Shown piece by piece: positions 18,416 to 26,393 of a stretch of DNA of 64,000 nt. The notes under the pieces were generated by a model. The model was given only the letters and a program-made list of their open reading frames with translations, made no database searches and was not told the origin of the DNA. Source of the DNA: Roseimaritima multifibrata. Lineage in GTDB: Bacteria; Planctomycetota; Planctomycetia; Pirellulales; Pirellulaceae. A program made the position numbers and the translations under genes. The stretch is from contig NZ_CP036262.1 of the NCBI RefSeq assembly GCF_007741495.1, forward strand, positions 4,464,001 through 4,528,000. Reading direction: 5' to 3'. The first letter of the stretch is position 1. Each line of letters starts with the position of its first letter.

Positions 18416-19813
18416 ATGAAAAAGATTCAACTGCAATGGCGGCGTATGGCATGCTCCGGAACCAAAACCTTCGCCTTCGCTGTGTGGATGTTCGCGATGG
18501 TCATGCCCGCCTTTGGGCAAAAGCTGAACACCGAAAATGAACGCGTCATTCAAAGCGAGCGGCCTGACGGTCGACACGTGAGCACGCGAGGATTCCAGCA
18601 GCATCTGCTCCGTAACGCCAAACCGAAACTGGCATTTAATCCGGAATTCACCCCTGAGGAGTTCGAACAGTGGCGGTCCCAGGTACGCGTCAAGCTGCGG
18701 GAATTGATGAACTTCCCCGAACCGGTTCCTCAACCTCCGCCGCGTAAGCTTTGGTCCCAGGAACGCGAAGGTTATGTGCTGGAGAAATGGGAGCTCTATC
18801 CCGAGCACGGCAGCGTGGTTCCGTTTCTGGTGCTGATCCCAGACAACGCCACGCCTGAGAGTCCGGCGCCCGCGATCATGTGTCTGCCGGGTTCCTCAGG
18901 CACCAAAGAGAATCTGGCTGGCGAGCCGCCGCTGGTAGCGGCATTCGAACCGGATGACCGCAATCATGACGGCTGGCTTCACGCACAACGCAATCAGCAG
19001 GCCGTGCAATTCGCCAGAGCTGGGTTCGTTGCGGTAGCGGTCGACCATCCAGGAAACGGCGAACTCTCCGACTTGGCAATGCATCGCGGCAGCACGATGG
19101 ACGATCGCAGCACACTTTCGCGATATCTCATCGACATGGGCCGCAGTTACATTGCTCTCTCCGTGTTTCAAAAGCAGCAGATCCTCACCTGGCTGCGCGA
19201 GCGACCGTACGTCGATGACTCACGTGTTGCCGTAAGTGGTCATTCACTTGGCACGGAGGCTCTGCTGGTGCTGTCCGCACTCGACCCGCAAATTCAAGGC
19301 ATCGTTTGGAATGATTATCTCGCCGCCACGATCGAACGGGCGAAAGTCAGCACCATGCCCAATCAACGCGGTATCAGGCCGACGGCAAACTGGCTGGGCC
19401 ACTGTATTCCGGGGCTATGGGAGTGGTTCGATTACCCTGATTTGGTCGCCGCCTTAGCACCGCGTCCATTGATCGTGACCGAAGGCGGACCGACGCATTC
19501 ACTGAACCTCGTGCGCAAGGCTTATCAGATCGCCAGGGCACCGGAAAAGGTTTCAATTCACTACTATCCCCAATACAGTGATCCGAATGATCGACGTGAT
19601 GGCAAGCCGATTCCAGAGGGTCTGAACGCGACCGAATGGTTGGACCACGCCAACGTGAATGCCGCCCACCACTATTTCAAAGGTTACCTAGCAGTTCCAT
19701 GGCTGAGTCGCCAATTCCAACTGCCTGATCCCGGGGAAGTCTATCCGCCCGCGCCGCCCGAGGCTGTGAGTGGAGGAGTGAAGGAGTGGAGGAGTGAAGG
19801 AGTGAAGGAGTGA
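18416..19813 (+). CDS. Secreted dienelactone-hydrolase/acetyl-xylan-esterase-like protein
   Basis: 465 aa. The start at 18416 has TTGGAG upstream, followed by a signal peptide with a long basic N-region and core FAFAVWMFAMVMPAFGQ. The alpha/beta-hydrolase features are PAIMCLPGSSGTKENLAG, GFVAVAVDHPGNGE, the nucleophile elbow VSGHSLGTEALL, the acid strand APRPLIVTEGG, and a late His in DHANVNAAHHYFKGYLAVPW. It is expected to cleave ester groups, perhaps on polysaccharides, outside the cytosol. The last about 15 residues (GGVKEWRSEGVKE) are encoded by the start of an 8-bp repeat tract, so the present C-terminus is not native and would change with copy number. Confidence 0.85.
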   Translation: MKKIQLQWRRMACSGTKTFAFAVWMFAMVMPAFGQKLNTENERVIQSERPDGRHVSTRGFQQHLLRNAKPKLAFNPEFTPEEFEQWRSQVRVKLRELMNFPEPVPQPPPRKLWSQEREGYVLEKWELYPEHGSVVPFLVLIPDNATPESPAPAIMCLPGSSGTKENLAGEPPLVAAFEPDDRNHDGWLHAQRNQQAVQFARAGFVAVAVDHPGNGELSDLAMHRGSTMDDRSTLSRYLIDMGRSYIALSVFQKQQILTWLRERPYVDDSRVAVSGHSLGTEALLVLSALDPQIQGIVWNDYLAATIERAKVSTMPNQRGIRPTANWLGHCIPGLWEWFDYPDLVAALAPRPLIVTEGGPTHSLNLVRKAYQIARAPEKVSIHYYPQYSDPNDRRDGKPIPEGLNATEWLDHANVNAAHHYFKGYLAVPWLSRQFQLPDPGEVYPPAPPEAVSGGVKEWRSEGVKE

Positions 19814-20070
19814 AGGAGTGAAGGAGTGAAGGAGTGGAGGAGTGGAGGAGTGGAGGAGTGGAGGAGTGGAGGAGTGGAGGAGTGGAGGAGTGGAGGAGTG
19901 GAGGAGTGGAGGAGTGGAGGAGTGGAGGAGTGGAGGAGTGGAGGAGTGGAGGAGTGGAGGAGTGGAGGAGTGGAGGAGTGGAGGAGTGGAGGAGTGGAGG
20001 AGTGGAGGAGTGAAGGAGTGAAGGAGTGGAGGAGTGGAGGAGTGGAGGAGTGGAGGAGTGGAGGAGTGGA
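19768..20070. repeat. Octanucleotide tract (GGAGTGGA)n, about 38 copies
   Basis: About 303 bp of GGAGTGGA, with some GGAGTGAA variants clustered at both ends (19780-19835 and near 20010-20030). Because the unit is 8 bp, adding or losing one copy shifts any reading frame through it. The tract overlaps the end of the esterase gene and abuts the remnant of a CoA-binding-protein gene. Frames across it on both strands (EEWRSGGV and STPPLLHS repeats) are artefacts. Confidence 0.97.
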
Positions 20071-20369
20071 CCTTCGCGGTCGCCGACGCGTCTGCTTGTA
20101 CGGATACAAAGTCTTCAACGCTCTGATTGCGTCCGGCCGCGACACCTATCCCTTCAACCCGATTGCCGAAGAAATTGAAGGGCACAAGGCCTATCTGAAA
20201 ATCGCGGAACTTCCCATTACTTTCGATCATCACGCCACCAGAGGTCACACGCCAAATCATCGCCGATGCAATCGCAGACGGCGTTAAAAGCATCTGGATG
20301 CAAACCGGTTCCAAAGACGAGCAGGCCAGTGCATCGGCGGGCGAACCGTCCGCTGCTCACAAGCCTTAG
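20069..20369 (+). pseudogene. CoA-binding-domain protein remnant (YccU-like)
   Basis: The sequence reads YGYKVFNALIASGRDTYP, then NPIAEEIEGHKAY and IAELP. It then shifts frame and continues ITPPEVTRQIIADAIADG and KSIWMQTGSKDEQASA to a stop at 20367-20369. This is the Rossmann-like CoA-binding fold. The N-terminal strand (expected TFAVVGAS) survives only in another frame as TFAVADAS, right after the octamer tract. At least two frameshifts and loss of the start make it non-functional. The tract has apparently removed or replaced the 5' end. Confidence 0.8.
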
Positions 20370-20533
20370 ACCATTCAAAATACTGGATTGAGTGAGGTTG
20401 CGCCAATATTTTTTTGACAAAAGCGTTGACTTGCGGACCAGTACCTGTAACATACAGCCATCTCGCTCGCGAGACTTTACTTTGCGAGTCAGATGAACAA
20501 ACGTGTAATCTCAACTCGCATGACCCGAGCGAT
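20370..20533 (+). promoter_or_regulatory. Leader of the DoxX-like/MarR/hydrolase operon
   Basis: This short gap precedes three closely spaced plus-strand genes, the second of which encodes a MarR regulator, so the operon promoter and a MarR operator are expected here. I see no clear palindrome that I would call the operator. The assignment rests on position only. Confidence 0.3.
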
Positions 20534-20995
20534 ATGCCTTCATTAGAAAACCGCAGCGTTCGACTCCCACGTCTCGCCTTCGTCGTGCGGCTACTGTTCG
20601 CACTGTTCCTTGTCGGCACCGGGATCATGACGATGGGTTTTGGCGTGAACGGGTATCCGGTTGGTGATCCGCCAAATGAACTCGATCAGTTCATGCTCGC
20701 ACTAGAGAAAACTGGCTATCTGATTTTTTGGGTTGGCTTTCTCAAAACGGTCGCTGGCGGGCTGATGTTCTTCCCAAGGACAACGCCACTTGCAATCCTG
20801 ATGGCGCTTCCCTATGCATTCAATATCTTGCTGTACGTGACCTTCTTTGCTCATCAATACCTTGTTGTCGGGATTCCCGATTTCGCAGCGTGCGTTCTAC
20901 TAATTTACTGCTATTTTGATTGGTATCGCCCGATCTTTGCCGGGCCGACAACCGCCGCGATTCAGGATGCTTCCGGAGACGAACATGCACTTTGA
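20534..20995 (+). CDS. DoxX-like four-helix membrane protein
   Basis: 153 aa with four hydrophobic segments: LAFVVRLLFALFLVGTGIM, YLIFWVGFLKTVAGGLMFF, LAILMALPYAFNILLYVTFF and FAACVLLIYCYF. The arrangement and the phrase KTGYLIFWVGFLKTVAGG resemble DoxX-family inner-membrane proteins, which have been tied to quinone or thiol-stress chemistry in some bacteria. The start at 20534 (MPSLENRSVRLPRLAF) was chosen because the upstream in-frame codons lack membrane-protein character. It overlaps the start of the marR-type gene by 11 bp, so the two are translationally linked. Confidence 0.75.
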   Translation: MPSLENRSVRLPRLAFVVRLLFALFLVGTGIMTMGFGVNGYPVGDPPNELDQFMLALEKTGYLIFWVGFLKTVAGGLMFFPRTTPLAILMALPYAFNILLYVTFFAHQYLVVGIPDFAACVLLIYCYFDWYRPIFAGPTTAAIQDASGDEHAL

Positions 20996-21437
20996 CTCAG
21001 AATCCTCGCCCGGATTCGCAATCGGGCGTGTCGCCTATTTGATTCGTTCGGGAATGTCTGCGGTGCTGAAGAGCAATGGCTGGCCTTTTTCGCCTGAAGA
21101 AACACAGACACTAATTACCTTGTTGGATGCCGGTAAACGGCTCAGCATGAACGAGTTGGCTTCGCTGATGATTCGTGATCCAACGACGGTGAAACGGCAG
21201 TTGGATCGACTTGTTGAACAGAAGTTTGTCGAGCGAAGCGTATCGGAAGAGGACGCTCGGATTGTGATGGTCGGATTGACTCGCCGCGGCGAGCAGAAAC
21301 TTCAAACCGTCCTTCCCCTGCTAGACGACTTGCGAAAAACCACGCTTAAAGGCATCTCGAAGTCGGAACTGGAAGCGACGCAAAACGTTCTGCGAAAGAT
21401 GCAGAAGAACTTGACCAACCACCTTTCAAAGGAATAG
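20985..21437 (+). CDS. MarR-family transcriptional regulator
   Basis: 150 aa winged-helix regulator. Landmarks are FAIGRVAYLIRSGMSAVLKS for the dimer helix, SPEETQTLITLLDAG, the recognition region SMNELASLMIRDPTTVKRQL followed by RLVEQKFVERSVSEEDARIV, the wing VGLTRRGEQKL and a C-terminal dimer helix. The start at 20985 has CCGGAG seven bases upstream. It overlaps the DoxX-like gene by 11 bp and ends 4 bp before the metallo-hydrolase gene, so the three form one operon. It probably represses this operon and responds to a small ligand; the operator was not identified. Confidence 0.9.
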   Translation: MHFDSESSPGFAIGRVAYLIRSGMSAVLKSNGWPFSPEETQTLITLLDAGKRLSMNELASLMIRDPTTVKRQLDRLVEQKFVERSVSEEDARIVMVGLTRRGEQKLQTVLPLLDDLRKTTLKGISKSELEATQNVLRKMQKNLTNHLSKE

Positions 21438-21441
21438 TCAC

Positions 21442-22842
21442 ATGCACAAGATGTTCTTCTCTCTTTGCTTCCGCACAAGCTCGAAAGCAGTCGGTCTACT
21501 TTGCATTCTTTCACTGACCGGCGGACTTGCCAGCGGACAAACGCAGGTCGATCCCGAAACGGCACTTCGAATGCTCAATGCTCAGCAGCAACAGTTCGAC
21601 AAGGGAGTCGTCAAAGTTGCGGACAATGTTTTCACCGCGGTTGGGTTTCACGGAGCGAACACGTCGATGATCGTCGGCACGGACGGCGTCATCATCGTCG
21701 ATACTCTTTTCGGTCCAACCAGTGCGGCCAACGCGGCTGAAGCTTTTCGACAATACAGTGACAAGCCGGTCAAGGCGATCATCTACACCCACAGCCATGG
21801 CGATCATATCGGGGGCGGCAGTGCCTTCGTTGGCGATGAGAAACCGGAGATCTACGCCACCGAAAGTTTTGGCTCTGCCGAAGGCGTCAATAAAGCAGTC
21901 GATCCGGTAAAGCAGAAACGAAACATTCGCCAGTTCGGGCGGCAGCTCTCACCGTCAGAGATTACGAATCGCGGTGTCGCGCCGGCGGGCACAGAGGATA
22001 GCGACCGCGGCAAAGGATTCCTTCCACCGACCGTCACCGTTCCCAGCAGCGGACTTAAAACGACGATCGCGGGTGTCGACATCGAATTCCACATCGGCCC
22101 GGGGGAAACCGACGATGCGATGTTTATTTGGCTGCCCAAGGAAAAAGTGTTGTTTGCGGGCGACAATTTTTACAGCTCCTTTCCAAACCTGTATGCGATT
22201 CGGGGCACGGCCTATCGTGACGTACTGAATTGGTCCGAAAGCGTTGGCAAGATGGCTGCGTTAAAACCACGCGTTGTCGTCCCTGGCCATACGATGCCCA
22301 TTCAAGGATCGCAAGCGGCTACGGAGGCACTGACCGACTACAGCGAAGCGATTCGCAGTGTGTACGAACAAACGGTACGAGGCATCAATGCAGGAAAAGG
22401 TCCCGATCAAATCGCTCACGAAGTCAAACTCCCTGAGCATCTAAAAGACAAACCCTATCTCATCGAGTTCTACGGCACTGTGCCGCATGCGGTCCGAGCA
22501 ATCTATTCAGGTCTGTTGGGCTGGTACGACGGAAACCCAACGACGCTGAGTCCGATGGAACCCAAATTGAAAGCGCGCAAGATTGCCGAACTTGCCGGTG
22601 GCACTCAAAACTTGACCGAGCAAATGAATGTTGCATTGGCGGAGCAAGACTACCAATGGGCACTGGAGTTGTCGGACCATTTGAAATGGTTGGACGACGG
22701 CGACAGTAAACGGGCTCGCAAAGTCAAGATTGAGGCACTCAGAGGACTGGCTGCCCGAGAGTACAACGCGCCGAACCGGAACTACTACCTCAGCTACGCC
22801 AACGAACTCGAATCTGGCAAGTTGAGCGAGCTATGGTTTTAG
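21442..22842 (+). CDS. Exported metallo-beta-lactamase-fold alkylsulfatase-like hydrolase
   Basis: 466 aa with signal peptide (core VGLLCILSLTGGLASGQ). The catalytic domain has the zinc motif YTHSHGDHIGGG, a downstream metal segment HIGPGETDDAMFIWLPKEKV, LFAGDNFYSSFPNLYAIRG and the terminal PGHTMPIQG. The dimerisation domain of the SdsA1/BDS1 type follows (YSGLLGWYDGNPTTLSPME and the helical pair LTEQMNVALAEQDYQWALEL, ending YLSYANELESGKLSELWF). The usual third, SCP2-like domain of about 650-residue alkylsulfatases is absent, so substrate range may differ. It is the last gene of the DoxX-like/MarR operon. Its C-terminal 110 residues are repeated as a fragment at 29650-29979. Confidence 0.88.
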   Translation: MHKMFFSLCFRTSSKAVGLLCILSLTGGLASGQTQVDPETALRMLNAQQQQFDKGVVKVADNVFTAVGFHGANTSMIVGTDGVIIVDTLFGPTSAANAAEAFRQYSDKPVKAIIYTHSHGDHIGGGSAFVGDEKPEIYATESFGSAEGVNKAVDPVKQKRNIRQFGRQLSPSEITNRGVAPAGTEDSDRGKGFLPPTVTVPSSGLKTTIAGVDIEFHIGPGETDDAMFIWLPKEKVLFAGDNFYSSFPNLYAIRGTAYRDVLNWSESVGKMAALKPRVVVPGHTMPIQGSQAATEALTDYSEAIRSVYEQTVRGINAGKGPDQIAHEVKLPEHLKDKPYLIEFYGTVPHAVRAIYSGLLGWYDGNPTTLSPMEPKLKARKIAELAGGTQNLTEQMNVALAEQDYQWALELSDHLKWLDDGDSKRARKVKIEALRGLAAREYNAPNRNYYLSYANELESGKLSELWF

Positions 22843-23036
22843 CCATCGGGTTGAATGCAAAAGTCGTTACGACTTTCTGCGTCGTTGATTTGAACAACGA
22901 TCCAATCGCATCGTCACCCGAGACATCGACGTGATCATGAAGGCCTACACGGAATCACGTCGGTGTTTTTGGGGAACGGACTCCCGCCTCCACGTAAGAA
23001 TTTGATGACTACGGCTACAACCGCTGCGAAAATACG

Positions 23037-23459
23037 ATGGCAAACCAAATGAACGGCGAGGCGAATCTACGGACATTGCTTCAAAACATGCGGCCCGAGC
23101 TGCAAGATGGCGAATACGTGTTTTGCTCACTGGAACCTGCGGTCGTGTCCGAACTTTGCCTTTCTCCCATCGGTCAATTTCTTGAAGAGGAAGGTTTGAC
23201 GCTAATTCTTGCGAAGGACGAAGCGGAAGCGAACCATCTGGACTTCACGTTTCCCTGCAGGAAGATCACTCTCAAAGTGCACTCCAGCCTAGACGCGATC
23301 GGTTTCCTTGCGATCGTAACGGAAAAACTCGCTGAACATGGCATCAGCGTCAACGCAATCTCAGCCTACTTCCATGATCACCTTTTTGTCCCGTCTGAAA
23401 AAGCTGAAGATGCGATACGTGTATTGAGCGACGTCGTCGAGCAATCGCGTCGCTCGTAG
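23037..23459 (+). CDS. ACT-domain protein
   Basis: 140 aa. Sequence landmarks are LRTLLQNMRPELQDGEYVFC near the N-terminus, FTFPCRKITLKVHSSLDAIG in the middle and IVTEKLAEHGISVNAISAYF, then HDHLFVPSEKAEDAI. This matches the two-part ACT-domain proteins of the COG3602 kind, which are stand-alone, probably amino-acid-binding, regulators. The start at 23037 is the only ATG that gives the full N-terminus. It is monocistronic, with no amino-acid biosynthesis gene nearby to suggest a ligand. Confidence 0.85.
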   Translation: MANQMNGEANLRTLLQNMRPELQDGEYVFCSLEPAVVSELCLSPIGQFLEEEGLTLILAKDEAEANHLDFTFPCRKITLKVHSSLDAIGFLAIVTEKLAEHGISVNAISAYFHDHLFVPSEKAEDAIRVLSDVVEQSRRS

Positions 23460-24069
23460 TTCGCGTTCGAGACGTCGTCATGATGGTCGGTGCTGACAAG
23501 ATGCAAACTTTCTACTTCTCGTGATGATTGCTCGCTCCTCAGCGGAGATCGCCAGTTTCGGCATGAAATGCCGTCAACACAAGCACATGGCGCAAGCGAG
23601 TGGGTTTTGACGTAAATGACTCACTGGCTTGTACCACGTGTTTGTATTAGCCACAAAAGCGGCGTTTTCCATCTAGAAATCGTGTTGTAACACCGTCCCT
23701 CAAGGGGCCCACTCGACTTTCGTATTGATTTCGTTCCCCACAGCGAGCCTCCCGCGGCAGAATCCGCATTCCTCCCCGCCTGGCATCCCTAACTTATCCC
23801 TAATCGCTAGTGATGCCTCTCGTTCAAAACCTTTGGACAATGAGTGGGTTGTTTGGCGGAACCACAGCTCGGCGAACGGAGAATCTTGCCATGTCAAAAT
23901 ACAACTGGCCACGGCTTACCCCAAGGGAGCCGGCTAAGGGCTCCACAAGCCATAGCGGCCCAGCGAGTACGAGTTGGTCAAGCCATTGAAGATGCGGACA
24001 CCTCAGGCGCCGCATGCGGCCTCGCGTGCATGCCTTTTGGAAACGAAACAAGCAAACAAGGAACAACTT
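23460..24069. other. Gap of ~610 bp with one palindromic element
   Basis: Apart from the imperfect palindrome at 23577-23645, the small open frames on both strands have no recognisable family. The promoter of the following three-gene operon should lie at its right end. Confidence 0.4.
23577..23645. repeat. Imperfect 69-bp palindrome
   Basis: The left arm contains ACAAGCACATGGCGCAAGCG and the right arm CTTGTACCACGTGTTTGT, complementary at about four of every five positions around a centre GGGTTTTGACGTAAATGAC. This is the form of a dispersed intergenic element. No second copy was seen in the window. Confidence 0.6.
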
Positions 24070-24384
24070 ATGAAAATCTGCGATGATTTTAAAATCATCT
24101 CCACCGGGCCCCTGATCCATGTGCGAGTCCACGACGATTCTCGGCAAGCCGCTCCGCTGGTCCACGCGCAAGCGATCGATCGCCAGGTTCAGGAATTTGG
24201 AAGCGTTTGCGTCCTGATGAAAGTGTGTCTAGCGGCGAAGCGGTCCGCCATGGCCTGGTGGCAAACCTCCCGTGGTGACTTCAAGGCCATTCACTGCGAT
24301 CCCATCAAGCTCGATGAGGCGAAACAGTCGCTTGTGAGTGTTGGGCATCAAGAACGGGAGGAGCGCAACGATGGGATTTCTTGA
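24070..24384 (+). CDS. Small hypothetical protein upstream of DUF3302-HlyD pair
   Basis: 104 aa, soluble and mixed in character. It begins MKICDDFKIISTGPLIHVRV and contains two Cys and a WWQTSRGDF segment. AAGGA stands seven bases upstream of the ATG. Its end overlaps the DUF3302 start by 14 bp, so the two are likely co-translated. No family is recognised. Its place in the operon suggests an accessory role for the membrane-fusion protein below; this is inference only. Confidence 0.6.
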   Translation: MKICDDFKIISTGPLIHVRVHDDSRQAAPLVHAQAIDRQVQEFGSVCVLMKVCLAAKRSAMAWWQTSRGDFKAIHCDPIKLDEAKQSLVSVGHQEREERNDGIS

Positions 24385-24646
24385 TATCTTTGCGATACTC
24401 ATTCTCTTGGTTCTGGGTGTCACGCTGGTTGGCGTTTGGGTCTTGCTGGGGATGATGCCCGGTCGGATTGCCCGCGGGCGGAACCACCCGCAAGCCGACG
24501 CGGTTCGCGTCTGTGGATGGTGGGGCGTCCTCACGATGGGGCTGCTGCTGCCGGTGGCGTTCATCTGGGCCTACTACAAACCGGTGGTCGCCCAAGACAC
24601 CGAAGCTTCCGATGTCGCAACCTCAACCAAAGGAGACGCAGCGTGA
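24371..24646 (+). CDS. DUF3302 inner-membrane protein (YibI-like)
   Basis: 91 aa with two membrane segments, IFAILILLVLGVTLVGVWVL and GVLTMGLLLPVAFIWAYY. The linking loop has ARGRNHPQADAVRVCGWW, which is the DUF3302 signature. GGGAGGAG lies seven bases upstream of the chosen start at 24371. The stop shares bases with the GTG start of the next gene. In enterobacteria the same pair (yibI-yibH) couples a DUF3302 protein with an HlyD-family protein, and this arrangement is repeated here. Confidence 0.85.
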   Translation: MGFLDIFAILILLVLGVTLVGVWVLLGMMPGRIARGRNHPQADAVRVCGWWGVLTMGLLLPVAFIWAYYKPVVAQDTEASDVATSTKGDAA

Positions 24647-25959
24647 TTCTTTTCCTGACCTTGATATACGTGGCGTTCTTGGCCATTCTGGTCAAGTTGA
24701 AAATTGTCTGTTTCAACTTATTCTGGAAACTCTCACCGCTGCTTTGGATGTTGATGCTGACGGTGGTCTTGTTCATACCGATGCAGTGGGGAGCACCCTC
24801 GGGGGCGGTCAACGTCTATCGCATGGTGGTCGAAATCGTTCCCAACGTCAGCGGCGAAGTGATCGAAGTCAACTCGCAGGGCAGCAAGCCGATCCGTAAA
24901 GGTGACGTGTTGTTTCGGCTTGACCCACAGCCTTACCAAATCGAATTGGATCGATTGATGGCGGCTGTCAAGGAAGCTGAGCAGGCAGCCAAAATGCTGC
25001 CCGCTGGCCTCGCGGAAGCGGATGCGAGCGTCGCTCAGGCCGAAGCAGCGATCGTCGCCGCGAAGCAGCAAGCCGCCTCCCTTGAATCCGCGTTTGTTGC
25101 AGCGAACGCCAGCGTTGCGAAGTCTCAGGCTCAGCTGGAGTTGGCTAAAGCGGAAAACAGGCGTGCCCAAGAACTGGTTGTCAGCAAAGCGATCTCAAAA
25201 GAAGAAGCCGAAACCAAGCAACGGAACCTAGAATCGGCAATTGCGTCCGTCAACGCAGCCGAGGCTTCGCGTCAACAGGCACAACTTGCGTTGGAGTCCA
25301 CCATTGAAGGCGTCAACACCAGTGTCATCGAAGCGCAAGAGCGATTGAAGGCGTCTCAAGCAGCAAAGCAGAAAGCGGAGCTTGCGGTTTCGTCCACGAT
25401 CAACGGCGAAAACACGCAAGTGGCCCAGCTTCGAGCTCAATTGGCGACCGCTCAATTCAACCTTGCACAAACCACCGTCGTTGCTCCTTCGGACGGTTCT
25501 GTGATCGGGATGACACTGCAGCCCGGTCAGCGCGTGGCCGCGTTCCCTGTCCGCACGTGGATGGCTTTCGTCGATTCGTCCAGTGCACAAATCGCGGTTG
25601 GCATCGATCAAAATAGGTTGCGTCATGTGAAGCCAGGGCAGAAAGCAGACGTCGTGTTGGAGCTGTACCCAGGTCGGACATTCTCCGCGACGGTGGACCG
25701 GATTGCCTACATCACGCCACAGGGACAACTTCAGCCGACGGGCACGGTGGCCGCTGCGCCGTCAAAAGGTCAGCAGACATCGACTTTCGGTGTCGTGCTA
25801 ACCCTCGACGATGCGGGGCCGGATGTTGACATCCACGAGTTGCCCGGTGGCGCAACTGGAACAGCAGCGATCTACACTGATTCGGTGAAGGCAACGCATC
25901 TGATACGCCGTGTGATGATTCGCATGGAGACTTTCATGAACTACATCATGCCGTCCTAA
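24643..25959 (+). CDS. HlyD/EmrA-family membrane-fusion protein (YibH-like)
   Basis: 438 aa. The start is a GTG at 24643 that overlaps the DUF3302 stop and has AGGAG eight bases upstream. Two hydrophobic segments at the N-terminus (LTLIYVAFLAILVKL and PLLWMLMLTVVLFIPM) are followed by a biotinyl-lipoyl half motif (VVEIVPNVSGEVIEVNSQGS, DVLFRLDPQPYQIELDRL), a long Ala/Gln-rich coiled coil (about residues 105-280), the second lipoyl half (TTVVAPSDGSVIGMTLQPGQ) and a beta-barrel (AQIAVGIDQNRLRHVKPGQK). It should bridge an inner-membrane transporter and the outer layer of the envelope. No transporter gene is adjacent. Confidence 0.9.
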   Translation: MILFLTLIYVAFLAILVKLKIVCFNLFWKLSPLLWMLMLTVVLFIPMQWGAPSGAVNVYRMVVEIVPNVSGEVIEVNSQGSKPIRKGDVLFRLDPQPYQIELDRLMAAVKEAEQAAKMLPAGLAEADASVAQAEAAIVAAKQQAASLESAFVAANASVAKSQAQLELAKAENRRAQELVVSKAISKEEAETKQRNLESAIASVNAAEASRQQAQLALESTIEGVNTSVIEAQERLKASQAAKQKAELAVSSTINGENTQVAQLRAQLATAQFNLAQTTVVAPSDGSVIGMTLQPGQRVAAFPVRTWMAFVDSSSAQIAVGIDQNRLRHVKPGQKADVVLELYPGRTFSATVDRIAYITPQGQLQPTGTVAAAPSKGQQTSTFGVVLTLDDAGPDVDIHELPGGATGTAAIYTDSVKATHLIRRVMIRMETFMNYIMPS

Positions 25960-26024
25960 CTGGCGGTTCCCCCTTCCCCTTAACCATCGACATGAACATT
26001 CTTTCCGAAAGCAGGGACAATACG

Positions 26025-26393
26025 ATGACCACGCGACGAAACCACCACCTGCTAATTCTGGCAGCGATGGCTTTCTGTTCGCTCACAACCAGCGTTCAAG
26101 CACAGCCACCCAAAATGAAATACTCCACCAAGATTCCGGCGAACGTCGTCATCCCCGATCGGACAGAAACACGTCTCGGGGCTTTGGAGTTCGTGGATGG
26201 ATTCCCCACCGAAGCGACTGCGGAGAAGGTGTGGGATCACATCGACTTCTCCCGCGCCATCGAGGCCATGATCATGACCACGCCCGCGGCTTCGCTGCAG
26301 GGATCGCTTACGCATCGGCCGGAGTTACTCGAAAAGAAGGTCAACGGCGAAATCTTACATTCTTGGGATGGTGAATCAACATGGACTTACTGA
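26025..26393 (+). pseudogene. DUF1254 protein, 5' fragment
   Basis: It begins with a signal peptide (LLILAAMAFCSLTTSVQAQ) and the DUF1254 start: KMKYSTKIPANVVIPDRTET, LGALEFVDGFPTEATAEKVW, DFSRAIEAMIMTTPAASLQG. After about 95 residues it leaves the family and runs through an unrelated tail (EKKVNGEILHSWDGESTW) into the start of the ABC1-kinase gene. Full DUF1254-DUF1214 proteins are over 400 residues, so about four fifths are missing. A second, differently broken copy follows at 28085. Confidence 0.8.

Noticed and set aside
19688-20314. Long minus-strand frames rich in STPPLLHS
   Set aside because: They are translations of the 8-bp repeat; an octamer run keeps several frames open by its composition.
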